In this document: positions 16,867 through 26,392 of the stretch, in pieces
Layout of the letters: every line of letters starts with the position of its first letter
Position numbering within the stretch: the first letter of the stretch is position 1
NCBI RefSeq assembly: GCF_015471405.1
Contig: NZ_BLVZ01000014.1
Coordinates: forward strand, 1-64,000
From: Pseudomonas cichorii
Lineage (GTDB): Bacteria; Pseudomonadota; Gammaproteobacteria; Pseudomonadales; Pseudomonadaceae
DNA length: 64,000 nt
Direction: 5' to 3'
Made by a program: the position numbers and the translations under genes
Notes under the pieces: generated by a model
Told to the model about the DNA's origin: nothing
The model's database searches: none
Seen by the model: only the letters and a program-made list of their open reading frames with translations

Positions 16867-17047
16867 GGAGATATCCGTCATCTGATTCAAGGAACCATCA
16901 GGTATAGCCCAAGTCATGTTCAAGAGGCGAATGGAATAGCCCACTATTTTTTCGTGCCCGCCAAACTCACCTATGAATCAGTGGTCTACAAGCCTCGGTG
17001 GATTCTTAATCCAACGGTTATCTTCAGTTTCAGAGGTTACAAAGCAG

Positions 17048-17260
17048 ATGGCTTCAGTTCTCGTCGGACAGTTTCATGCAAGAGATGCGGCAGGCCGTAT
17101 CTACCCGGTGCATGAATTCCAGGAATCACAGCCTGATGAGGCTGACGGCAAGGAGCCTGTCAAAACGTATCGCCTGGCTATCGGAGACAGGGTCAACCAT
17201 TTGGGCGGGGATGATTTTGAAGTGATCCAGTCCGGCGTGAAGATGACCCGAATCCCATAA
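17048..17260 (+). CDS. Small conserved Pseudomonas protein, function unknown
   Basis: A 70-residue protein (MASVLVGQFHARDAAG...) with alternating charged and hydrophobic residues, likely all-beta, ending in DFEVIQSGVKMTRIP. I recognise the type as a widespread Pseudomonas hypothetical but know no function or domain name. The ribosome site is weak (AGAGG 10-11 bases upstream). An in-frame extension to 16973 is possible but would overlap the promoter zone of the divergent reductase. Confidence 0.6.
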   Translation: MASVLVGQFHARDAAGRIYPVHEFQESQPDEADGKEPVKTYRLAIGDRVNHLGGDDFEVIQSGVKMTRIP

Positions 17261-17271
17261 CATCCGTGTGC

Positions 17272-17300
17272 AGGTGTGGGACCGGATTTATCCGGGAAGA
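17272..17300. repeat. REP element (GGACCGGATTTATCCGG type)
   Basis: GTGTGGGACCGGATTTATCC followed by GGGAAG, a common Pseudomonas REP palindrome (CCGGAT/ATCCGG). It lies between the convergent small ORF and the GNAT gene and may end both transcripts. Confidence 0.6.
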
Positions 17301-17320
17301 TATTTCTTCGCTCCCACCCT

Positions 17321-17872
17321 TCAGGGAAATATCAGATACCAGAAAATCGCTGTCTCACGAGTCTGCGGGTCGATGCTGCGGTAACGCATGTGATCGAAAC
17401 CACCCACCACATACCCGCACCGCTCATACAGCCTGCAAGCCGCCAGATTATTGTTCTGGGTTTCGAGCATGATCCCCGGCAGATTGCGCTGGCGGCTCCA
17501 GAACTGCGCCACATCCAGCAAGGATCGGGCAACCCCGCAACGACGTGCCGACTCGTCGACCGCCAGCTCATCGATATGGGCAAAACCATTCCAGTGGGTG
17601 CTGAGCACGATATGCCCGACCGCCTGCTCTCCCAGCCAGGCAACCAGCACCGTACTGTCGGCGGCGTCGCGGTAATCGCAGAATTCCTGTGAGTCGATGC
17701 CGTAGTTCTTGAGATAAGGCTCTACCGAATCGATGACCCAGGACTCGACACTCTCCCCCACGACCACCCGGGCGTAGCCCTGGACCGTAAAGGTGAACTC
17801 GCTGTTGAGGATATAGTCCTCGAAGCATTCGTCTGCGACACGAATGCTCAGTGACGGGTTCGCTACAGTCAT
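17321..17872 (-). CDS. GNAT-family N-acetyltransferase
   Basis: A 183-residue acyltransferase. The acetyl-CoA-binding motif A is visible as IDELAVDESARRCGVARSLLD (R-x-x-G-x-G/A type; ~115-135), preceded by the beta-strand VGHIVLSTHWNGFAHI and followed by ETQNNNLAACRLYERCGYVVGGFDH (motif B). This subgroup resembles aminoglycoside/streptothricin acetyltransferases, but the substrate cannot be assigned. Start at 17872 is chosen for GGTGA just before the ATG. It lies 36 bp downstream of dnaQ on the same strand and may be co-transcribed. Confidence 0.85.
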   Translation of the reverse strand: MTVANPSLSIRVADECFEDYILNSEFTFTVQGYARVVVGESVESWVIDSVEPYLKNYGIDSQEFCDYRDAADSTVLVAWLGEQAVGHIVLSTHWNGFAHIDELAVDESARRCGVARSLLDVAQFWSRQRNLPGIMLETQNNNLAACRLYERCGYVVGGFDHMRYRSIDPQTRETAIFWYLIFP

Positions 17873-17908
17873 TTCACCACTGCCATGTTGGTGCAAACCG
17901 TTGCCTGG

Positions 17909-18685
17909 TCAGGACTGGGCCTGAGCCTTGGCCTCTTGCATCTGAACCCACAACGCTGGCGCGCCGGCCGCCTTGGCAATAATGGCCAGGCGTGCTTCAT
18001 GCTCTGCCAGCTCACTTTCGGTCGCACGAATGATGCGCGACGGCTGGCGACCTGACAGGCGGCGAATCTCGCTGCCGCGGTTGGCATTCCCACCGCTGGA
18101 ACCATTGTCATCGCTCGCGTTACCGGCCAGAGACAGGCTGGTCTGCCCACCGGTCATGGCCAGATAGACATCGGCCAGGATCTCGGAGTCGAGCAATGCG
18201 CCGTGCAGCTCACGGCCCGAGTTGTCTACGCCATAGCGTTTGCACAAGGCATCGAGGCTGTTGCGCTGGCCCGGGTGACGCTCACGGGCCATCAACAGCG
18301 TATCAAGCACCGAGCAATGCTGGGTGATATCGGCCTTGTCGTGCGCGCCCATCAACGCGAATTCGTTGTTGATGAAACCAACGTCGAACGCCGCGTTATG
18401 GATGATCAGCCGGGCGCCCTTGATGAAGTCGAAGAACTCTTCGGCGACTTCATTGAAGCGCGGCTTGCCAACCAGAAATTCGTTGGTGATACCGTGAACG
18501 CCAATCGCACCTTCATCGCTCTCGCGATCAGGTTGCAGATAGACGTGAAAATGCCGCCCGGTCAGGCGGCGGCCAATCAACTCGACGCAACCGATCTCGA
18601 TGATGCGGTGGCCGTCGGTGACGGGCATACCGGTGGTTTCGGTATCGAGTACTACGGATCTGTTATCTGTGTTTTGCACTGCCAT
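17909..18685 (-). CDS. dnaQ: DNA polymerase III epsilon subunit (proofreading)
   Basis: A 258-residue 3'-5' exonuclease. The DEDDh active site is complete: LDTETTG (Asp/Glu, ~13-19), HNAAFDVGFIN (Asp, ~95-105), and HGALLDSEILADVY (His and Asp, ~160-173). The C-terminal region after ~190 should bind the polymerase alpha subunit. It removes misincorporated bases during replication. It follows rnhA on the same strand with a 79-bp gap, an order also found in P. aeruginosa; in E. coli the two are divergent. Confidence 0.95.
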   Translation of the reverse strand: MAVQNTDNRSVVLDTETTGMPVTDGHRIIEIGCVELIGRRLTGRHFHVYLQPDRESDEGAIGVHGITNEFLVGKPRFNEVAEEFFDFIKGARLIIHNAAFDVGFINNEFALMGAHDKADITQHCSVLDTLLMARERHPGQRNSLDALCKRYGVDNSGRELHGALLDSEILADVYLAMTGGQTSLSLAGNASDDNGSSGGNANRGSEIRRLSGRQPSRIIRATESELAEHEARLAIIAKAAGAPALWVQMQEAKAQAQS

Positions 18686-18764
18686 TGACTGTTGCCTCGT
18701 CTACAGGCCGCGATCTTAGCACGCTGCAAGGCCGGATGAGCCGTTCAGCTCATCGGGCAAACGG

Positions 18765-19217
18765 TCAGCCCTGCTTGATGCCGCGCACCTCATCCACACC
18801 ACGGTTGGCCAACTGGTCGGCACGCTCGTTGCCGGGATGGCCGATATGGCCACGCACCCACTGCCACTTCACGGTATGACGGCTGACCTGTTCGTCCAGT
18901 TGCTGCCAGAGGTCGGCATTCTTGACCGGCTCCTTGGCAGCGGTTTTCCAGCCGCGCTTCTTCCAGTTGACCATCCATTCGGTGATGCCTTTCATGACGT
19001 ATTGCGAGTCCGTCACCAGGGTCACTTCGCAAGGACGCTTGAGTTCTTCCAGGCCGCGAATGGCACCGGTCAGCTCCATGCGGTTATTGGTGGTATTGGC
19101 CTCGCCGCCCCACAATTCCTTTTCGACGCCCTTGTAGATGAGCAATGCACCCCAGCCGCCGGGGCCAGGGTTGCCCTTGCAGGCGCCATCAGTGAAGAGT
19201 TCAACGCTTTCGCTCAT
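18765..19217 (-). CDS. rnhA: Ribonuclease HI
   Basis: A 150-residue enzyme degrading RNA in RNA-DNA hybrids. Catalytic residues are seen in FTDGACKGNPGPGGWG (Asp), MELTGAIRGLE (Glu), LVTDSQYV (Asp) and HIGHPGNERADQLA (His, Asp). Full length for the bacterial type-1 family, including the basic KKRGWKT handle. It lies 53 bp downstream of the methyltransferase gene on the same strand. Confidence 0.96.
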   Translation of the reverse strand: MSESVELFTDGACKGNPGPGGWGALLIYKGVEKELWGGEANTTNNRMELTGAIRGLEELKRPCEVTLVTDSQYVMKGITEWMVNWKKRGWKTAAKEPVKNADLWQQLDEQVSRHTVKWQWVRGHIGHPGNERADQLANRGVDEVRGIKQG

Positions 19218-19270
19218 TACGACCGTTCCAGAATCAAGGGATTATTCGGGCAGGACGACAGGCCAGACCA

Positions 19271-20029
19271 TCAAGGTTGCGGCGTGTTGCGGTTGACCTT
19301 GGCCATCGGCAACGGGATCAGCTTGCCCATCGGCTCGCGACGGACCTGACGCAAGGGGCGCAAGCCAACCACCAGTTTGCGCGCCACCAATAGATAGAAG
19401 CCGCCGCCCGGACTTTGCCGCCCCTCACCGAGGCTTTCCAGACCGCTGAAGCGTGCCTGCCATGCTGCCGAAGAAAGGGGCGGACGATAACACCCGAAGC
19501 GCCGCTTCTCCAGTGCGAACCCCAGCAGGTTCAGCCAGTCGGCGACACGGGACGGTGAAATGCAGCGCGCCTTGCGCAAGGCATCGCGAGCGAAGACATG
19601 CCGTAAACCCCAGGTGCTCCAGGGGTTGATACCGATAATCAGCAGGTGCCCGCCCGGCCTGACGCTGCTGGCGGCTTCGCGCAGCAGGCCATGGGGCGAA
19701 AGGCAGAAATCCAGGCCATGCTGCAGGACCACCACATCGGCGGCATGCTCGCTCAATGGCCAGGCTTCTTCTTCGCAGACGATCTCTACGCCGGGCAGCG
19801 GCGCGCCAAGCCTGACATTGCGTTGTACCTGCTTCGCCACGGGCGGGTTTTCGGCAGATGGCCCGTAATGCACAAGATAACCACCGAAATAACGCCCCAG
19901 TTCGTCTTCGAGAATCCGACGCTCCTCCTCAAGCAGGAGTTGTCCCAACGGCCCGGACAGCCACTTGCGGGCGGCCTGGATCAAAGCAAGCCATTCAGGA
20001 TCGGCCTGGGCGAACGCTTCATCGGTCAT
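19271..20029 (-). CDS. SAM-dependent methyltransferase (YafS-like)
   Basis: A 252-residue class I methyltransferase. The methyltransferase core is of the type-11 kind: VVVLQHGLDFCLSPHGLLREAASSVRPGGHLLIIGINPWS gives motifs II-III; the glycine-rich motif I is weak. Its position between gloB (divergent) and rnhA matches yafS in E. coli and the corresponding P. aeruginosa gene. Substrate unknown. It starts with ATG 20029, 80 bp from the gloB start, and shares a divergent promoter region with it. Confidence 0.82.
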   Translation of the reverse strand: MTDEAFAQADPEWLALIQAARKWLSGPLGQLLLEEERRILEDELGRYFGGYLVHYGPSAENPPVAKQVQRNVRLGAPLPGVEIVCEEEAWPLSEHAADVVVLQHGLDFCLSPHGLLREAASSVRPGGHLLIIGINPWSTWGLRHVFARDALRKARCISPSRVADWLNLLGFALEKRRFGCYRPPLSSAAWQARFSGLESLGEGRQSPGGGFYLLVARKLVVGLRPLRQVRREPMGKLIPLPMAKVNRNTPQP

Positions 20030-20109
20030 TTGAGGTCTCCTTGGGGGTTCGCTTGCAGCCGTATCAAAGACTAAGATGCACCATTGTTTCCCGATGTGCG
20101 AACTGCGCC

Positions 20110-20889
20110 ATGATACAGATCCACGCCCTGCACGCTTTCAACGATAACTACATCTGGTTGTTACAAGACCTTTCCACTCAACGCTGCGCAGTGGTCGATC
20201 CGGGTGATGCGCAGCCAGTACTCGACTGGCTGGAGCACAATCCCGGCTGGCAACTGACCGATATCCTGATCACTCATCATCACAACGACCATGTCGGTGG
20301 TGTCGTGCAGCTCAAGCAGGCCACTGGCGCCAGAGTGCTCGGCCCGGCCACGGAAAACATCCCCGCCCGTGACATCGCGCTGGTGGACAACGACAGGGTA
20401 TCCGTTCTGGGCCTGGATTTCGCGGTCCATGCCGTCCCGGGCCATACCCTTGGCCATATCGCCTTTTATCACGATGACGCGACGGCTCCCGTGCTGTTCA
20501 GTGGCGATACCCTGTTTGCCGCTGGCTGCGGACGCCTTTTTGAAGGGACGCCGCAGCAGATGCATGATTCCCTGAGCCGACTGGCGGCCTTACCCGACAG
20601 CACGCTGATCTACTGCGCCCATGAATACACACTAAGCAACCTGCGTTTCGCCCAGGCCGTGGAACCCGAAAATCGGGATATTGCCGAACGTCTGGCGCAA
20701 GTCAGCCAATGGCGCAGTGAAAATCGTATCAGCCTGCCTTCCAATCTAGCTCTGGAACGACGCACAAACCCCTTCCTCAGGGTCCGGGAAACATCTGTTA
20801 AAGAAAAAGCGGACGAACGGACCGGCCGTGAAAACAGCTCGCCGAGCGAGGTTTTTGCTAGCTTGAGGGCTTGGAAAGATACGTTCTAA
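20110..20889 (+). CDS. gloB: Hydroxyacylglutathione hydrolase (glyoxalase II)
   Basis: A 259-residue metallo-beta-lactamase-fold enzyme that hydrolyses S-lactoylglutathione to D-lactate and glutathione in methylglyoxal detoxification. The dinuclear metal motif THHHNDHVGG is at ~56-65, further ligands in HAVPGHTLGH, SGDTLF and the C-terminal YCAHEYT. The GloB-specific C-terminal domain with NPFLRV and FASLRAWKDTF is complete. ATG 20110 opens with the family-standard MIQIHALHAFNDNYIW; a longer frame upstream has no ribosome site. Confidence 0.95.
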   Translation: MIQIHALHAFNDNYIWLLQDLSTQRCAVVDPGDAQPVLDWLEHNPGWQLTDILITHHHNDHVGGVVQLKQATGARVLGPATENIPARDIALVDNDRVSVLGLDFAVHAVPGHTLGHIAFYHDDATAPVLFSGDTLFAAGCGRLFEGTPQQMHDSLSRLAALPDSTLIYCAHEYTLSNLRFAQAVEPENRDIAERLAQVSQWRSENRISLPSNLALERRTNPFLRVRETSVKEKADERTGRENSSPSEVFASLRAWKDTF

Positions 20890-20987
20890 AGCGCGTGGAA
20901 TCGGCACGAAAATTCTGAAAGGTTGACCGTTGGGGGGACGCTTTCTAGAATCGCCCGACATTTTCGCCTGGAAGTCCCCCCCAGCCA

Positions 20988-22571
20988 ATGTCGTCACTTA
21001 CACGCAAACACCTAAATTCGGACGCATTGACTCGGTTGGCTCAGGCTGTGGCTGTAGCCGCGAGTGCGCTGCTGGCAGGCTGCCAGACCACAAGTCATGT
21101 GGAGCCAAGCAGCACTTACCGCACGCCCAACCTGTCCACCGGCATCAAGCAAAAACCCATCTTCATTACCCAGACGCCAAACCAGTCGGCCCCGCCCCAG
21201 GATATCTGGGACCGGATGCGCCAGGGTTTCCAGCTGCAACAGAACAACGACCAGAACCCCCGTATCGATCAGCAACGCCTGTGGTTCGCCAACAACCCGT
21301 CCTTTCTGGAAAACGCGGGCGAGCGCGGCAGCCTCTATATGCACTACATCGTCGAGCGCCTGGAAGAACGCAACATGCCGCTTGAGCTGGCCCTGCTGCC
21401 AGTGATCGAAAGCGCCTACAACCCGATGGCGATCTCCCGCAGCCAGGCTGTAGGCCTGTGGCAGTTCATCCCGTCCACGGGGCGCTACTTCAATCTGCGC
21501 CAGACCAGCTTCTATGACGGTCGACGCGATATCCAGGCGTCCACCGTGGCGGCAATGGATTACCTGACCAAACTGCATGACATGTTCAACGGCGACTGGC
21601 TGTTGGCACTGGCGGCCTACAATGCGGGCGAAGGCACAGTCAGCCGCGCCATCGAACGCAACGAGAAGCTCGGCCTGCCAACGGACTACTGGAACCTGCC
21701 GCTGCCTCAGGAAACACGCGACTATGTGCCCAAGCTGCTGGCACTTTCCCAGGTGGTTCTGTCGCCGGATGCCTATGGCGTCAACCTGAACCCGATTGCC
21801 AACGAACCCTATTTCGAAGTCGTCGAGCTCAACAAGCGTGTCGATCTGTCCAAGGTCGCAAGCCTGGCCAATATCGACGAAGACGAACTCATCCAGCTCA
21901 ACCCGGCCTTCAAGAAGCGCCTGACCATTGATGGCCCTCAGCATTTGCTGGTGCCGACTTCAAAGGCGCACATACTGACAGCAAGCCTGTCGGCCATGAA
22001 GTCCGAAGAACTGACCGCATGGCAACCCTACCGCGTACGTCGTGGCGATACGCTCGAAAGCCTTGCCAGCCGTTATCAGGTGCCGGTCAGCTCGATCAAG
22101 AGCAACAACAGGCTGGCTGGCAACAAACTCAAGGCCGGTCAGTCCTTGAGCATTCCGGTCCAGCCGGGCATGAAGTCTTCGCAGCCTGTGTTCGAGGAGC
22201 TGGCCAGCAACGACAAACCGGCCACCAGCCGCAGCTACAAGGTCAGGAATGGCGACAACCTGTCGAGCATCGCTCAGGCCCACAAGGTTGATGTCGAAGA
22301 GTTGCAGCGCTGGAACAAGCTGTCCGGCAACAAGCTCAAGATTGGCCAGACGCTGATCGTTCAGGGCGGCAAGGCCGAGAAAGCAGCCACTGCAACGGCC
22401 AGCGCCGAGCCCGAAAAGAAATCCATGCAGTACAAGATCCAGAAAGGCGACTCGATGTATCTGGTCGCCAAGCGCTTCAACGTCGAGATGAAGCATCTCA
22501 AGCGCTGGAATCCACGTACCGGTCAGGCCCTTAAACCCGGCCAGACCCTGACTGTCTACCTGCCTCATTGA
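20988..22571 (+). CDS. mltD: Membrane-bound lytic transglycosylase D
   Basis: A 527-residue lipoprotein: lipobox LLAGC (Cys at ~32). The transglycosylase domain follows (~110-260) with catalytic Glu in LLPVIESAYNP and the SQAVGLWQFIPSTGRYF motif. Then come three LysM domains (starting ~345, ~410 and ~485), each with the YxVRxGDxLxxIA pattern, which bind peptidoglycan. It cleaves glycan strands to 1,6-anhydro-muropeptides. It ends where the next open frame begins (ATGA overlap), but the likely start of that gene is farther downstream. Confidence 0.95.
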   Translation: MSSLTRKHLNSDALTRLAQAVAVAASALLAGCQTTSHVEPSSTYRTPNLSTGIKQKPIFITQTPNQSAPPQDIWDRMRQGFQLQQNNDQNPRIDQQRLWFANNPSFLENAGERGSLYMHYIVERLEERNMPLELALLPVIESAYNPMAISRSQAVGLWQFIPSTGRYFNLRQTSFYDGRRDIQASTVAAMDYLTKLHDMFNGDWLLALAAYNAGEGTVSRAIERNEKLGLPTDYWNLPLPQETRDYVPKLLALSQVVLSPDAYGVNLNPIANEPYFEVVELNKRVDLSKVASLANIDEDELIQLNPAFKKRLTIDGPQHLLVPTSKAHILTASLSAMKSEELTAWQPYRVRRGDTLESLASRYQVPVSSIKSNNRLAGNKLKAGQSLSIPVQPGMKSSQPVFEELASNDKPATSRSYKVRNGDNLSSIAQAHKVDVEELQRWNKLSGNKLKIGQTLIVQGGKAEKAATATASAEPEKKSMQYKIQKGDSMYLVAKRFNVEMKHLKRWNPRTGQALKPGQTLTVYLPH

Positions 22572-22620
22572 TGACGCCGGCCACCTGCCCTGAAGCAACC
22601 TCGGGGCAAGTGGTCGTCCA

Positions 22621-22653
22621 GACCATCGCTCCCGCATTGCCGGCGGTCTTTTT
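22621..22653 (+). terminator. Weak terminator-like hairpin after mltD
   Basis: GACC...GGTC flank a GC-rich loop and are followed by TTTTT. The stem is short, so the call is tentative; it could separate mltD from the peptide transporter operon. Confidence 0.3.
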
Positions 22654-22708
22654 CCAATCCGGACAAGCTGTTACTGTTAGCGACCCGAAAGCCCAAGCCG
22701 TCTGGATC

Positions 22709-24538
22709 GTGATACGTCCCTTCCTGCTAGTCATCTGTCTGGTCTTGAGCTTCTGTGCCAACGCTGCCATCAGCGAAAGCAATGGCTATGCGCAATTTGG
22801 CGTTCTCAAGTACCCGGCCAGTTTCACTCATTTCGACTGGGTCAATCCCGAGGCGCCGAAAGGTGGCACCTTGCGAATCATGGCCTTCGGCACGTTCGAC
22901 ACACTCAACCCTTACACCTTCAAGGGCACCAGCCCTGTGTCGACAGGCAACTTCCTGCAATACGGCGTCAATGAGCTGAACGAACCCCTGATGGTCGGCA
23001 CCGGCCAGTACGACCCGTCCGGCGACGAGCCCACGTCCAGTTACGGGCTGATCGCACAGTCGGTGGAGTTCAGCGAGGACCGCAGCTGGGTGGTGTTCAA
23101 TCTTCGTCCCCAGGCGCGCTTTCACGATGGCAAGCCGATCACGGCCTATGACGTGGCCTTCTCCTATCGCACACTGCTCAAGGACGGTCACCCGCAATAC
23201 CGCACGGCCTTGCAGGAAGTGCAGCGAGTCGACATCCTCAATCGCCATCGCATCCGCTTTGTCTTCAAACGCTCAGGCAATCCGCTACTGATCCTGCGCC
23301 TGGGTGAGCTGCCGGTACTGCCGCAGCATTACTGGAAAGACCGCGACTTCAAGGCCACGACTTTCGAGCCGCCACTGGGCAGCGGCCCCTATCGCATTAC
23401 CCGAGTACAGCCCGGACGCCAACTGGTGTTCGAGCGGGTGAAGGATTACTGGGGCAAGGACTTGCCGGTCAATCGCGGTAAATACAACTTCGATCGCGTC
23501 GAAGTGGAGTTCTACCGCGACAGCGATGTAGCCTTCGAGGCCTTCAAGGCCGGTGAATTCGACATTTATATCGAACATCAGGCCAAGAACTGGGCCAATG
23601 GCTACAACTTCCCGGCGGTCGCCAATGGGCAGGTGATCAAGGCGCAGATCCCGCACAAGATCCCGACTCAGACTCAGGGGCTGTTCATGAATACCCGGCG
23701 CGGCACCTTTGCCGATATCCGGGTGCGTGAAGCACTGGGGCTGATGTTCAATTTCGAGTGGACCAACCGCGCACTGTTCAGTGATGCCTACTCCCGCTCC
23801 ACCAGTTACTACCCCAACAGCGAGTTTTCCGCGACGGATCTGCCCACCGGCCGCGAGCTGGCCCTGCTGGAGCCTTACCGGGACCAGTTACCCGCCAGCC
23901 TGTTCACCGCCCCCTTCAGCCCATCGAAGACCGATGCCCGCGGCATTCCGCGTGAAACCCTGCGCAAGGCACTGGGCCTTCTTGCCAAGGCCGGCTGGAC
24001 GCTGTCGGAGCGAGGCCTGCTCAATGCGGACCAACAACCGCTGCATTTCGAGATTCTGCTGGTGAACCCCAATCTCGAACGCATCCTGCAACCCTATATA
24101 GAAGACCTGCGCCGCATAGGGATCGAAGCAAGCCTGCGCACGGTGGACCGCGCCCAGTACAAACAGCGGCTGGACCATTTCGACTTCGACATGATCCTCA
24201 TGACCCTGCAACAGACACTCAGCCCCGGCCTTGAACAGTGGCAGTATTTCCACTCCAGCCAGGCCACGGTCAATGGCAGCAAGAACTACGCTGGCGTCGC
24301 CAATCCTGTGGTCGACAGCCTGCTCAACAAGCTGCTGGCCGCACAGACGCATGATGAACAAGTCGCAACGGCACGCGCACTTGATCGCGTATTGCTGTCC
24401 CAGCATTACAGCATTCCGAACTGGTACCTGAACAATCATCGCCTGGCCTATCGCAATCGATTCGCCATGGTCACCACCCCGCCCTATACCATGGGGTTGC
24501 GTGCGTGGTGGCTCAAGACTCCGGAGAAGACCCGATGA
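22709..24538 (+). CDS. nppA1: Peptide ABC transporter substrate-binding protein 1
   Basis: A ~609-residue family-5 periplasmic binding protein (DppA/OppA/YejA type). It begins with a signal peptide (IRPFLLVICLVLSFCANA) and has LVNPEAPKGGTLRI-type and PPLGSGPYRI motifs of the family. The frame is open back to 22571, but GTG 22709 behind CTGGA gives a normal signal peptide, so it is preferred; the exact start is uncertain. It is the first of two paralogous binding proteins before one permease/ATPase set, as in the P. aeruginosa npp operon (PA1811-PA1807), which takes up peptidyl-nucleoside antibiotics. It also resembles E. coli YejA (microcin C uptake). Its stop overlaps the next start (ATGA). 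Confidence 0.85.
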   Translation: MIRPFLLVICLVLSFCANAAISESNGYAQFGVLKYPASFTHFDWVNPEAPKGGTLRIMAFGTFDTLNPYTFKGTSPVSTGNFLQYGVNELNEPLMVGTGQYDPSGDEPTSSYGLIAQSVEFSEDRSWVVFNLRPQARFHDGKPITAYDVAFSYRTLLKDGHPQYRTALQEVQRVDILNRHRIRFVFKRSGNPLLILRLGELPVLPQHYWKDRDFKATTFEPPLGSGPYRITRVQPGRQLVFERVKDYWGKDLPVNRGKYNFDRVEVEFYRDSDVAFEAFKAGEFDIYIEHQAKNWANGYNFPAVANGQVIKAQIPHKIPTQTQGLFMNTRRGTFADIRVREALGLMFNFEWTNRALFSDAYSRSTSYYPNSEFSATDLPTGRELALLEPYRDQLPASLFTAPFSPSKTDARGIPRETLRKALGLLAKAGWTLSERGLLNADQQPLHFEILLVNPNLERILQPYIEDLRRIGIEASLRTVDRAQYKQRLDHFDFDMILMTLQQTLSPGLEQWQYFHSSQATVNGSKNYAGVANPVVDSLLNKLLAAQTHDEQVATARALDRVLLSQHYSIPNWYLNNHRLAYRNRFAMVTTPPYTMGLRAWWLKTPEKTR

Positions 24539-26391
24539 CCCCACTGCGTTCCCTGTTCATGCAGGCTGGCGGCCTGTTGCTGGCCGGTATCGTCTGCACC
24601 GTCCAGGCTGCTCCCCAGCATGCCGTGACGCTGTATGACGAAGCCCCGAAATATCCGGCCAACTTCAAGCATTTCGATTACGTGAACCCCGACGCGCCCA
24701 AGGGCGGGATTTTCCGTCAGGCAGGCTTCGGCAGTTTCGACAGCCTTAACCCGTTCATCAACAAGGGCGTGGCCGCTGAAGATATCAGCCTGATCTACGA
24801 CACCTTGACCAGCCGCAGCCTGGATGAGCCGTTTACCGAGTACGGGCTGATTGCCGGCAAAATCGAAAAATCTCCGGACAATGACTGGGTACGTTTCTAC
24901 CTGCGCCCTGAAGCGCGCTTCCATGACGGCCATCCGATACGCGCCGAAGACGTGGTATTCAGCTTCGAGTCGCTGATGAAACATGGCTCACCCATGTATC
25001 GTGGCTACTACGCCGATGTCGACCAGGTGATTGCCGAAGATCCTTTGCGCGTGCTGTTCAAGTTCAAACACAAGAACAACCGCGAAATGCCACTGATCCT
25101 GGGTCAGTTGCCAGTGCTGCCCAAGCATTTCTGGGCCACACGGGACTTCAGCAAGAGCAATCTGGAGATCCCGCTGGGCAGCGGGCCTTACAAGGTCGCC
25201 GAGGTCAAGGCCGGGCGCTCGATGCGTTATGAGCGGGTCAAGGATTACTGGGCCAAGGATCTGCCGATCAACAAAGGCTCCTACAACTTCGATGTCCTGA
25301 CCACCGATTACTACCGTGACAACACGGTCGCTCTGGAAGCCGGCAAGGCCGGGCAGTTCGATTACTGGCTGGAAACCAGCGCCAAGAACTGGGCCACGGC
25401 CTACAACACGCCAGCGGTGCGGGACGGTCGCCTGATCAAGGAAGAGTTGCCCAACGGCAACCCCACCGGCATGCAGGGTTTCATCTTCAACCTGCGCAAA
25501 CCGGTGTTTCAGGACATAAGGGTCCGCGAGGCCCTGACCCTGCTGCTGGATTTCGAGTGGACCAACAAGCAGCTGTTCAACGGCTCCTACAGCCGGACCA
25601 AAAGCTACTTCGACAACTCCGAGATGGCCTCCAGCGGCCTGCCTTCGGCACAGGAACTTGCCATCCTGGAACCGTTGCGCGGCAAGATCCCTGACCGGGT
25701 CTTCAGCGAAGAATACAAACTGCCGGTCAACGATGGCAGCGGCATGATCCGTCCTCAATTGCGCCGCGCCTTCCAGTTATTGCAGGAAGCGGGCTGGAAG
25801 ATCGTCAACGACAAGATGGTCGATGCCCAGGGCAACCCGGTCAAACTGGAGTTTCTGCTGGCCCAGACCGAGTTTGAGCGCGTCCTGCTGCCCTACAAGC
25901 GCAACCTGAACGATCTGGGTATCGAACTGAGCATTCGCCGGGTGGACGTCTCGGAGTACATCAACCGCCTGCGCTCGCGGGACTACGAGATGATCGTCAG
26001 CAGCTACCCGCAATCCAGCTCGCCGGGCAACGAACAGCGGATCTACTTTCACTCCTCCAGCGCCGACAACCCTGGCAGCCGCAACTTCATGGGCCTCAAG
26101 GACCCGGCCATCGATACCCTGGTGGACGGCCTGATCAATGCCGACTCGCGTCAGAACCTGATCACCCATACCAAGGCCATGGACCGCGTCCTGCTGTGGG
26201 GCTTCTATGTGGTTCCCAACTGGCACATCAAGACCTGGCGCGTGGCCTACTGGGACCATATCGCCCACCCCAAGGCCCCGCCACTGTCGGACATCGGCGT
26301 CATGACCTGGTGGATGAAACCGGACGCAAAACCGGCGATTCCCGCACAGCCTGCCAACGGGCAAGCTGAACCTGCGAGTACGGAGCAATAA
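24535..26391 (+). CDS. nppA2: Peptide ABC transporter substrate-binding protein 2
   Basis: A 618-residue paralogue of the preceding protein. Signal peptide GGLLLAGIVCTVQA is followed by APQHAVTLYDEAPKYPANFKHFDYVNPDAPKGG, the YejA-like opening. It carries the same IPLGSGPYKV and RVREALTLLLDFEW motifs as its neighbour. A GGAGAAG ribosome site precedes ATG 24535. The pair probably gives the shared permease two ligand specificities. The C-terminal tail after ~600 is Pro/Ala/Glu rich and likely disordered. Confidence 0.88.
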   Translation: MTPLRSLFMQAGGLLLAGIVCTVQAAPQHAVTLYDEAPKYPANFKHFDYVNPDAPKGGIFRQAGFGSFDSLNPFINKGVAAEDISLIYDTLTSRSLDEPFTEYGLIAGKIEKSPDNDWVRFYLRPEARFHDGHPIRAEDVVFSFESLMKHGSPMYRGYYADVDQVIAEDPLRVLFKFKHKNNREMPLILGQLPVLPKHFWATRDFSKSNLEIPLGSGPYKVAEVKAGRSMRYERVKDYWAKDLPINKGSYNFDVLTTDYYRDNTVALEAGKAGQFDYWLETSAKNWATAYNTPAVRDGRLIKEELPNGNPTGMQGFIFNLRKPVFQDIRVREALTLLLDFEWTNKQLFNGSYSRTKSYFDNSEMASSGLPSAQELAILEPLRGKIPDRVFSEEYKLPVNDGSGMIRPQLRRAFQLLQEAGWKIVNDKMVDAQGNPVKLEFLLAQTEFERVLLPYKRNLNDLGIELSIRRVDVSEYINRLRSRDYEMIVSSYPQSSSPGNEQRIYFHSSSADNPGSRNFMGLKDPAIDTLVDGLINADSRQNLITHTKAMDRVLLWGFYVVPNWHIKTWRVAYWDHIAHPKAPPLSDIGVMTWWMKPDAKPAIPAQPANGQAEPASTEQ

Positions 26392-26392
26392 C

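Noticed and set aside
22571..22708. N-terminal extension of the first peptide-binding protein to the mltD stop
   Set aside because: The frame is open, but it would put ~46 polar residues before the signal peptide; the GTG at 22709 gives a normal exported protein.
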